Below, in pieces: positions 6,245 through 11,582 of a stretch of 14,865 bases of DNA. Every line of letters begins with the position of its first letter. Within the stretch, counting starts at the first letter, position 1. Source of the stretch: Thermoplasmata archaeon (GTDB taxonomy: Archaea > Thermoplasmatota > JAKEGO01). The stretch is from assembly GCA_022615805.1 (NCBI GenBank), contig JAKEGO010000052.1:1-14865 (forward strand). Direction: 5' to 3'. A program made the position numbers and the translations under genes. The notes below the pieces were generated by a model, which was given only the letters and a program-made list of their open reading frames with translations, did no database searches and was not told the origin of the DNA.

Positions 6245-6367
6245 ATGAACATTGAAACTTTCCGCAATCGGATCGACGGGATGCCGATGTTCGTGAAAGG
6301 ACCCGCCAGCAAGAGGAAGAAGACCCTCAGGTGCCCGTGGTGCAAGAGCAGGCGGCTCAGGAATTGA
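6245..6367 (+). CDS. Small basic protein with one CPWC motif
   Basis: This frame opens with ATG at 6245 (40 residues), with further in-frame ATGs at 6281 (28 residues) and 6287 (26 residues). It ends at TGA 6365-6367. The C-terminal part, FVKGPASKRKKTLRCPWCKS then RRLRN, is strongly basic and holds a single Cys-x2-Cys pair, as in half of a zinc ribbon. Such a protein might bind zinc as a dimer or bind nucleic acid. The TATA box at 6232-6239 points to 6281 or 6287 as the real start. No SD is evident. I do not recognise a family; the call rests on the promoter, the frame and the motif, so a chance ORF remains possible. Confidence 0.4.
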   Translation: MNIETFRNRIDGMPMFVKGPASKRKKTLRCPWCKSRRLRN

Positions 6368-6441
6368 GGGTACCGGAACCGGAGTTCAGGCGCGGATCTC
6401 CACTGTTCAGGTCAATGCCCCTGACACAAACCCAGAATATT

Positions 6442-6678
6442 TCAGGTTGGGCGAGGGAGGATGACCATCAATATGACCAATACGCTGGCTACAGCGACGA
6501 TCGTGGCCGTTATCAGGACCGCCCATGAGAGCAGTTCCGTTCGATATTTGCCGTACGATATCGCCAAACGAACGAGCAGTATAGAGAAGAAGGCGAGGGC
6601 AAGCAGGAGCAATTCGAGGTACCCCAACCCTGTTGGGCAGCATGCTGTCGCGGCGTTCTCGAGCGGGAGCCATGTCAC
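6442..6678 (-). CDS. Small two-helix membrane protein
   Basis: The 78-residue product starts at GTG 6678. It has two clear hydrophobic helices, YLELLLLALAFFSILLVRLA (20-39) and LLSWAVLITATIVAVASVLV (49-68), joined by a short polar loop SYGKYRTE. No catalytic or binding motif is visible and I do not recognise a family. The gene lies 72 bases downstream of the dCMP deaminase stop on the same strand without a clear promoter in between, so it may be the last gene of that operon. The ribosome site is weak (AGGGATGCAGG region). Codon use is less G+C-rich than the neighbours, which could mean later arrival or weak selection. The competing frame over 6407-6688 has no membrane or domain pattern. Confidence 0.5.
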   Translation of the reverse strand: MTWLPLENAATACCPTGLGYLELLLLALAFFSILLVRLAISYGKYRTELLSWAVLITATIVAVASVLVILMVILPRPT

Positions 6679-6750
6679 AGGCCTGCATCCCTGGTCCTTA
6701 CCTGCGGCTGATCGGCTTCCGCGCTGATGAACATTTCGGTTGTCGGACGG

Positions 6751-7302
6751 TCAATCCTCGGCGATCGGCCCGCTCCTTCCCCCGTAATCGTACCGGAGGG
6801 TCACGCCGTCGTCCACCTCGACGCCCTCCGGCGTTATCCGCGTCGTCCTGTGCCTCGGCCCCTCGTACCGGACGACCTCGATGCCCGCCTCGTCGAGCAG
6901 GGCCTTCGAGAGGTCGTCCGGGTACCCCTCCATGTAGACGATGCGCTCGACCCCGGCGTTGATGAGGAGCTTCGTGCAGATGACGCACGGATGCAGGGTG
7001 GTGTACACCGTCGCGCCCTTGATGGGTATCCCGAAGACCGCGGACTGGACGATGGCGTTCTGCTCGGCGTGGACGCCCCTGCACAGCTCGTGGCGTTCGC
7101 CGGCGGCGATGCCCAGTCTGTCGCGGAGGCAGCCTATGTCCAGGCAGTGCTGCAATCCCTTGGGCGATCCGTTGTATCCCGTGGTGAGGATGTGCTTGTC
7201 CTTGACGAGGACGGCGCCGACGGCCCTCCTCGTGCAAGTGGTGCGCATGGCGACGATCTCGGTGATCGCCATGAAGTACTCGTCCGTGCCCATGCGCTTC
7301 AC
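6751..7302 (-). CDS. dCMP deaminase (deoxycytidylate deaminase)
   Basis: This enzyme deaminates dCMP to dUMP, feeding thymidylate synthesis. The 183-residue protein has the zinc-dependent cytidine/deoxycytidylate deaminase fold. HAEQNA (78-83) supplies the zinc His78 and the catalytic Glu80; PCVIC (105-109) supplies Cys106 and Cys109. TGYNGSPKGL (41-50) is the family substrate-binding block, and the N-terminus DEYFMAITEIVAMR (7-20) matches ComEB-type dCMP deaminases. I choose GTG 7302 because the resulting MKRMGTDEYFM matches the usual start of the family and forms a GTGA overlap with the upstream HhH gene; ATG 7293 would remove three residues. About 30 residues after the core (150-183) form a strand-rich tail. 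Cytosolic, and translationally coupled to the HhH gene. Confidence 0.94.
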   Translation of the reverse strand: MKRMGTDEYFMAITEIVAMRTTCTRRAVGAVLVKDKHILTTGYNGSPKGLQHCLDIGCLRDRLGIAAGERHELCRGVHAEQNAIVQSAVFGIPIKGATVYTTLHPCVICTKLLINAGVERIVYMEGYPDDLSKALLDEAGIEVVRYEGPRHRTTRITPEGVEVDDGVTLRYDYGGRSGPIAED

Positions 7303-8174
7303 TCGTCGCACCCCCCGGTGCGCCTGCCTTCCTCCATGAGGTCCAGGTACTCCTCCAGCATCGCGGAGGCCGCCCTCGCCATGACGTCGATGTCGCGCCC
7401 GTACGACCCGAGGTCGCTCGAGTCGACGGCCACGCGGAAGCGGGTGACCGCTGCCCTGAGGTCGGCCATGGCGTCGTCCACCCGGTCCGCCTTGCGGGGG
7501 ATGCCCGCGGCCGCCGCGGCGCGGTCCGCGAAGGCGGTGGCCATCAGGGGGGAGACACCGAGGTCCCGCCGCAGGTCCGCCGCGCTCCTCGCGGCCATGG
7601 CGCCGATGGTCGTTATGCCCGCGTGCCTGAGACTGCGGGCGTAGACCGGACCGATGCCCATGAGGTACCTCGGCGAGGCGGTGAGGACGTCGAACATGGA
7701 CCGCGGGGCGAACTCCCTGTCGAACAGGCCGTCGATATCGCGGGGGACCGGCGATGCCCGGGCGAGGAGCGTGGCCCCCCTGACCCACCGGGCGATCGGG
7801 AAGCGGAAGCGCGCGGGTCTCGCGGTCACGAGCGTCGATATCGTCGTGATGTTCGCGGCCCAGAGGGCTCGCAGCTGGGGCTCGCTGATGCCATCGAGGA
7901 CCGCGACGTTGGACGTGAGGGCGTCGTACGGCTCGAGTCTCTCCTTCAGGAGGTCGGCGGAGAACGTCTCGAGCTTGGCCATCGCGACGGTCCGCAGTTC
8001 CTGCACCCTGGTCAGGGCCATCTTCCCAGGTTGCATCCTTGCGAGGTCGACGAGGAGCTCGTACCCGTGCTCGACAAGGAGCGCGGCCGCGCTCTCCGTC
8101 ATCCCCAGATGTGCCACGGGGGTCTCGAGCGCTTCCCAGGGATCCCCCGCCAGACCTTCGCCTTTCTCGGTCAT
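7299..8174 (-). CDS. Helix-hairpin-helix repeat protein coupled to dCMP deaminase
   Basis: The 291-residue protein appears to contain three helix-hairpin-helix-like units: about residues 25-65 (AALLVEHGYELLVDLARMQP), 95-120 (ISEPQLRALWAANITTISTL) and 172-215 (MGIGPVYARSLRHAGITTIG, then AADLRRDLGVSPLMATAFA). Such units usually bind DNA backbone or act as protein-protein modules, as in DUF4332-like proteins. The last 60 residues are helical. No nuclease or glycosylase motif is visible, so it is not called as an enzyme. The start ATG 8174 follows a TTTTAA box by about 29 bases, which suggests a nearly leaderless transcript; the open frame continues upstream to 8492 but that part is Arg/Ser/Pro-rich shadow of the next gene. 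The stop overlaps the dCMP deaminase start (GTGA, 7299-7302), so the two proteins are made together. Confidence 0.82.
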   Translation of the reverse strand: MTEKGEGLAGDPWEALETPVAHLGMTESAAALLVEHGYELLVDLARMQPGKMALTRVQELRTVAMAKLETFSADLLKERLEPYDALTSNVAVLDGISEPQLRALWAANITTISTLVTARPARFRFPIARWVRGATLLARASPVPRDIDGLFDREFAPRSMFDVLTASPRYLMGIGPVYARSLRHAGITTIGAMAARSAADLRRDLGVSPLMATAFADRAAAAAGIPRKADRVDDAMADLRAAVTRFRVAVDSSDLGSYGRDIDVMARAASAMLEEYLDLMEEGRRTGGCDE

Positions 8175-8202
8175 ACGCTCCCACGTTGATGGCCTACCGG
8201 GG

Positions 8203-8208
8203 TTAAAA
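8203..8208 (-). promoter_or_regulatory. TATA-like box for the HhH/dCMP deaminase operon
   Basis: On the minus strand ATCTTTTAACC places TTTTAA 29 bases before ATG 8174. The expected transcription start is about 8180, giving a leader of only a few bases. Confidence 0.5.
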
Positions 8209-8237
8209 GATTTCCTTAGGTCCAGACAGTGGCGGAA

Positions 8238-8251
8238 GGGGAGCGTTCCCC
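8238..8251 (-). terminator. Small hairpin after the DUF6580 gene
   Basis: GGGGAGCGTTCCCC forms a five-base-pair stem with a four-base loop, 12-25 bases downstream of the DUF6580 stop. No T-run follows directly; a TTTT lies 30 bases further on. It may mark the 3' end of the cupredoxin/DUF4430/DUF6580 transcript. Confidence 0.25.
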
Positions 8252-8262
8252 CGCATCGCCGC

Positions 8263-8868
8263 CTACAGCGCGGCCCGGTCGGGCGAGGCGTCCCCGGCGG
8301 CGAGCGGAGCCCGAGCCAGGTACAGGTACGGGAGCGCGATGGCCGGGAGGACGATGGTGGTCGTGACGAGATGGCCCATCGTGAACGGGGCCGCCATCGT
8401 GTAACACAGGGCGAGCCCGGCGATGTCGTGGGCATAGAACGGCCCGAGCCAGACGCCGAAGTTCGTCCAGGCGTCGAAGGCCAGGACGCCAAGGAGTCCG
8501 GCCCCCGTCAGCGTGCCGATGCCCCTCGGGGAGAAGTCGACGAGGCTGCCGAACCTGCTCGCGAGGAGGCCGACGAGCGCGAAGCCCGTCCACGTGAAGA
8601 AGGCGATCTCGAGAACGAACGCGGCGCCCTCGCCGACGAGCACCGTGTCGATGTAGAGGTCGCTGAGCGCCATGGCGGCCAGCGGCACCAGGAGGCCGTA
8701 TCTGGTCCCGAGGAGCGAGCCCGCCAGCACCGACACCGCACCGATGGAGACCCACATGTCGAACATCACGAGCTCGTTGCCGTGGGGCAGGAGCCCGCGG
8801 AACGCCAGGCGTCCGGCCACGCCTACCATCACGAGCGATGCCGCCATCATTGCCCTCATGTATTTCAT
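8263..8868 (-). CDS. DUF6580-type membrane protein, S-component-like
   Basis: The 201-residue protein has about five to six membrane helices. It carries the signature TNFGVWLGPFYAHDIAGLAL (135-154) followed by CYTMAAPFTMGHLV (155-168), which matches the DUF6580 pattern TNFGVWL...Y..T..GL..CY..A.PF. PLAAMALSDLYIDTVL (62-77) matches the family's conserved SD(L) helix. DUF6580 proteins resemble the substrate-binding S components of ECF vitamin transporters; no ECF ATPase or T component is in this window. The start ATG 8868 has the SD GGTGAT (8872-8877) overlapping the upstream stop, so it is coupled to the DUF4430 gene. A GGGGA-GCGT-TCCCC hairpin lies at 8238-8251 just after the stop. The substrate is unknown. 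Confidence 0.82.
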   Translation of the reverse strand: MKYMRAMMAASLVMVGVAGRLAFRGLLPHGNELVMFDMWVSIGAVSVLAGSLLGTRYGLLVPLAAMALSDLYIDTVLVGEGAAFVLEIAFFTWTGFALVGLLASRFGSLVDFSPRGIGTLTGAGLLGVLAFDAWTNFGVWLGPFYAHDIAGLALCYTMAAPFTMGHLVTTTIVLPAIALPYLYLARAPLAAGDASPDRAAL

Positions 8869-8872
8869 TTGA

Positions 8873-9304
8873 TCACCAGTTCGATTCCTCGAAGCTCCAC
8901 TCGACGAGGTCGCCGTCGCTGAGGATGCAGCGGTCCGCGCCAGCGTTGACGTACTCGCCGTTCACCCGGTACTGCCAGTACCTTCCGTCATCGCCGTTGG
9001 TGCGGTCGCCGATGCGGTCGACGAGGGTGGCGTCGAGGCTCGCCCAGTAGGTGGTCTCGACGACGAAGCCGCCGTTCTGGGGCATCGCGGCCTCGAGGAG
9101 CGCGCCGAGGGCCGTGCCGTTGACGGTCCTGACGTGGTGGGTCGTCGTGTTGCCGTTCCCGTAGTCGATGAAGACCGACACCGAGATCGGCGCGTCGAGC
9201 GTCGCGTCATCGTCCGCGTCCAGCATCTGGAGGCCGATCACGGTCCCGACGCCCACCGCGACGATCGCGACCGCCGTGAGCACCACCATCAACATCTGTC
9301 TCAT
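8873..9304 (-). CDS. Membrane-tethered DUF4430 domain protein
   Basis: The 143-residue protein has an N-terminal hydrophobic segment (residues 5-26, VVLTAVAIVAVGVGTVIGL) that acts as a signal anchor. An extracellular DUF4430 domain follows (about 40-138), with the typical block YWQYRVNGEYVNAGADRCIL (109-128) and a DGDLVEWSFE end (130-139). DUF4430 is related to the C-terminal part of transcobalamin and intrinsic factor, and in prokaryotes it occurs in surface proteins suspected of ligand binding. The start ATG 9304 is supported by GAGGT seven bases upstream; a TTG at 9319 is an alternative. It begins eight bases after the cupredoxin stop and ends four bases before the DUF6580 start, so all three form one operon. 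A ligand (corrinoid or other) is inferred only. Confidence 0.85.
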   Translation of the reverse strand: MRQMLMVVLTAVAIVAVGVGTVIGLQMLDADDDATLDAPISVSVFIDYGNGNTTTHHVRTVNGTALGALLEAAMPQNGGFVVETTYWASLDATLVDRIGDRTNGDDGRYWQYRVNGEYVNAGADRCILSDGDLVEWSFEESNW

Positions 9305-9311
9305 TGCGACC

Positions 9312-10136
9312 TCATGCAAGGATGTCCGGTGGATTGGTCCCTGCGTATTTAACGTTTCTCCGGATGGTGTCCCGGGCGGACGGACCTCCGGTGGAGGACA
9401 TCGTTCGAACGTTCGACAGGCGACGTCCCCGCCGTGAGACCGCGACCGCCCCTATGACCGCCACGATCATCAGCGTGGCAACGAGACCGAATTCGGGGAT
9501 GACCGTGCCCGTGGTCTCCGTGGAGGTCGAGTTCGTGACGTACCAGTCGTTCGCGATGAACCGATATGAGTGGGTCCCGTCATCGAGCAATGTCTCGTAG
9601 TAATACTCGATCCCCGCTTCGCTATCCATCTCGGATGGGTCCACCTTCTCCATCGTGTAATTCGTTCCATCCATGTTGACGTAAACGAAGCGCGCGGAGT
9701 GGTTGTTCGCGTCGCGGTATGTGACCGTGAAGTTGAAGACCGTGCTCCTGTCCCCCGATGCCGGGTCCACGCCGCCGTTGAGAAGCTCCGGTGCCTCGTT
9801 GACGAGCACCTTCCCCTTCATCCCGGTGTGGTACTTGCAGTAGTAGCTCCAGTTGGCTGCGGTATCGAAGGTGATCGACCCGGTGCCTCCGCTACCGGAT
9901 ATGTCGCCTGTGTCCCAAGAGGACGAATCCTCGGTTGCCGTGTGCACGGTCGAGTCGTTGTTCGTCCATGTGACCGTATCCCCCACCTCGACCACGATGT
10001 TCTTCGGGCTGAAAGCGAACCCCGAGATATTGACGTAGTGCGTCGCCCCCGAGGCCAATGGCAGGGCGATCGCCATGGAAGCCAATATCATCGTTACCGC
10101 ATATCCCAGGATCCGGATCGTGCGCATACCAGGCAT
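9312..10136 (-). CDS. Secreted cupredoxin (plastocyanin-like) surface protein
   Basis: A signal peptide (1-30, ending LPLASGA) precedes a blue-copper domain (about 32-113). Its likely type 1 copper ligands are His65 (in STVHTATE), Cys100, His103 and Met106 (YYCKYHTGMKG). A second beta domain (about 115-205, FNFTVTYRDANNHSARFVYV) is of the kind common on archaeal surface proteins. Then comes a C-terminal anchor, TTGTVIPEFGLVATLMIVAV (208-227) plus RRGRR (235-239). IPEF before the helix resembles PEF-CTERM sorting signals. Oddly, 35 more residues follow the basic cluster. ATG 10136 has no spaced SD; ATG 10127 (three residues shorter) sits nine bases after GGAG and may be the real start. Role: electron transfer or copper binding at the cell surface, inferred from the fold. 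Confidence 0.9.
   Translation of the reverse strand: MPGMRTIRILGYAVTMILASMAIALPLASGATHYVNISGFAFSPKNIVVEVGDTVTWTNNDSTVHTATEDSSSWDTGDISGSGGTGSITFDTAANWSYYCKYHTGMKGKVLVNEAPELLNGGVDPASGDRSTVFNFTVTYRDANNHSARFVYVNMDGTNYTMEKVDPSEMDSEAGIEYYYETLLDDGTHSYRFIANDWYVTNSTSTETTGTVIPEFGLVATLMIVAVIGAVAVSRRGRRLSNVRTMSSTGGPSARDTIRRNVKYAGTNPPDILA
9405..9416. repeat. Perfect 12-base palindrome in the cupredoxin tail
   Basis: TCGAACGTTCGA is self-complementary and overlaps CGTTCGAACG (9402-9411), so CGTTCGA occurs twice. A second inverted repeat CCTCC-GGT-GGAGG lies next to it (9384-9396). Both are in the odd C-terminal extension of the cupredoxin, 80-110 bases upstream of the DUF4430 start, and could be an operator or an mRNA structure. 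Confidence 0.4.
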
Positions 10137-10162
10137 CTCCGCTCTGATGACCGCCCCGGAGG

Positions 10163-10171
10163 TTCAAATAG
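10163..10171 (-). promoter_or_regulatory. Weak TATA-like box for the cupredoxin operon
   Basis: On the minus strand CTATTTGAA lies about 31 bases before ATG 10136, in the 52-base gap after the zinc-ribbon gene. It is the only A/T-rich box there, so it is the best promoter candidate, though the match is poor. Confidence 0.35.
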
Positions 10172-10188
10172 TTGTTACCAGAAAATGC

Positions 10189-11403
10189 TCACTCTATCAT
10201 GGCCTTGGCGCCGCAGTAGGGGCATTGGATGACCGCGGGGCGCTCGCGCACCCGGACGATCATCTTGCGCTGGCACTTGTAGCAGCGTATCAGGAACTCT
10301 TCCTGTTTCGGCCCGTCCGATGGCTTCGTCGAGAAGGCTGCTTCGCCTGACCCGACGGGTCCGATCGCTTTCGCCCCGGCGGAACTCCCGCCGATCATGC
10401 TGGAGCCTCTCGACTCGGTCCCGCCCGGACCGCTTCCCCCGCCCATGGGCCCTGCGGCTGCACCTGGTCCGCCCTGCGCGTACCCCGGGGCTGGCCCGGC
10501 GCCGTACTGCGAGGGCGACGGGAGCGCATGTCCTCCCCCGTACTGGGCGGCCTCGATCAGGCCCTTCGGCGGGGGCCGCTTGTAGGAATCGATGTTCGTC
10601 TTTACCAGGGGGTCCATGATGAACTGCTTGATGGCGAGGCTCTCGTCGAGCTCGTCCAGGACGGCGTGGTGGTAGCCGATGAGCAGCTTCTTGTCCTGTG
10701 CGAAGGACCTGAGGATGAGCTTCGTCTTCCCGCCCTCGCCCATCAGCTCGATGTACGTGGCGTACTTCTCCGAGACGGACTCGCAGTAGAACCGGAGCTT
10801 CGCCCTCAATCCGCTCGGGCTTTCCGCGATGTTCGGCTCCAGGGCGTACATGTTGACGCCCTTGAGCGTCTCGGTCAACTTGTCCAGGATGGCGTTGGCT
10901 GGAAGCGGTATCGCGATGCGCTCTGCAGTGTTGATCAACGCCTTCGCAGTGGACATCCACTCGTTGGTGTCGACAGGCCGCGGGTACACGATCGGTGCAT
11001 CGATCGAGAGATCGACCGCGGGGACCTCCTCGTTCCTGACGTGGTCGGTCCTGGGGTTCACGAACTGCAGTTCGGAGGAGATCTCAACGGTGCCGCACAC
11101 GTGGGTCGGCCTCAGGGTGATCTTGACGACCTCCGGCTTTCCGGGCAGGAGCCGCGGGATCTTCACGCTTGGCGTCGTCGTGAGGAGCGATTCCGGCGCA
11201 TTTACCTTCAGGAGGATGTCGTAGATCGGGCGCTTCTCGACGTTCACCAGCATGACCATGTAGATCACGTTGGGGCCCTCGAACCTCACGGTGGTCTTCG
11301 AGCGGATGAACTCGTCTCGAGATCCGCCAAGGCCGCTGAAGTCGGTGGGGTCAGATATGTAATCCTCGACCGTCTTCAAACCGCCCTTCTCGTCTCGTAC
11401 CAT
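10189..11403 (-). CDS. Ig-like plus zinc-ribbon protein of unknown function
   Basis: I do not recognise a named family. The 404-residue protein has no signal peptide or membrane helix and is probably cytosolic. Parts in order: residues 30-140, a beta-rich, CARDB/adaptin-ear-like Ig fold (VIYMVMLVNVEKRPIYDILL, LLPGKPEVVKITLRPT); 145-280, a mixed alpha/beta domain with AKALINTAERIAIPLPANAI and KYATYIELMGEGGKTKLILR; about 285-350, a Gly/Pro/Ala-rich flexible linker (AQYGGGHALPSPSQYGAGPA); and 374-404, a zinc ribbon with CYKC and CPYC (Cys374, 377, 394, 397). An Ig fold followed by an alpha/beta 'platform' resembles appendage domains of vesicle-coat adaptors, but this is only a pattern impression. 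ATG 11403 has AGGAAAAGG upstream and a TATA box at 11470-11476. Confidence 0.82.
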   Translation of the reverse strand: MVRDEKGGLKTVEDYISDPTDFSGLGGSRDEFIRSKTTVRFEGPNVIYMVMLVNVEKRPIYDILLKVNAPESLLTTTPSVKIPRLLPGKPEVVKITLRPTHVCGTVEISSELQFVNPRTDHVRNEEVPAVDLSIDAPIVYPRPVDTNEWMSTAKALINTAERIAIPLPANAILDKLTETLKGVNMYALEPNIAESPSGLRAKLRFYCESVSEKYATYIELMGEGGKTKLILRSFAQDKKLLIGYHHAVLDELDESLAIKQFIMDPLVKTNIDSYKRPPPKGLIEAAQYGGGHALPSPSQYGAGPAPGYAQGGPGAAAGPMGGGSGPGGTESRGSSMIGGSSAGAKAIGPVGSGEAAFSTKPSDGPKQEEFLIRCYKCQRKMIVRVRERPAVIQCPYCGAKAMIE

Positions 11404-11469
11404 CCTTTTCCTACCCCTCGTGAAGACCTCGGACCGTGTACCTTGCGGTCCCTATTATCATCGAGAGCG

Positions 11470-11476
11470 TATTTAA
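11470..11476 (-). promoter_or_regulatory. TATA box of the Ig/zinc-ribbon gene
   Basis: On the minus strand GGTTAAATAC gives a good archaeal TATA match. The expected start is near 11446, leaving a leader of about 43 bases that ends with AGGAAAAGG next to ATG 11403. Confidence 0.5.
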
Positions 11477-11582
11477 CCTTACTGTCATGTTTCACCTCGC
11501 GCTGGTCCAGATTCACCATGGCCTTGCCACATCGTGTGGAGGCTCGCGTCCCGTCCCTGCTGCATTTTTCGCGTCGCATCCG

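Noticed and set aside
8175..8492. N-terminal extension of the HhH protein back to 8492
   Set aside because: The added residues are Arg/Ser/Pro-rich and overlap the DUF6580 gene in another frame; ATG 8174 has a correctly spaced TATA-like box.
10141..10188. GGTTCAAATA as a tRNA T-arm
   Set aside because: No matching stems, anticodon arm or acceptor can be built in the 52-base gap; it is better read as a TATA-like box on the minus strand.
11527..11539. CCACATCGTGTGG hairpin after the surface-protein gene as a terminator
   Set aside because: Short stem with no T-run on the transcribed strand; archaeal termination does not rely on such hairpins.
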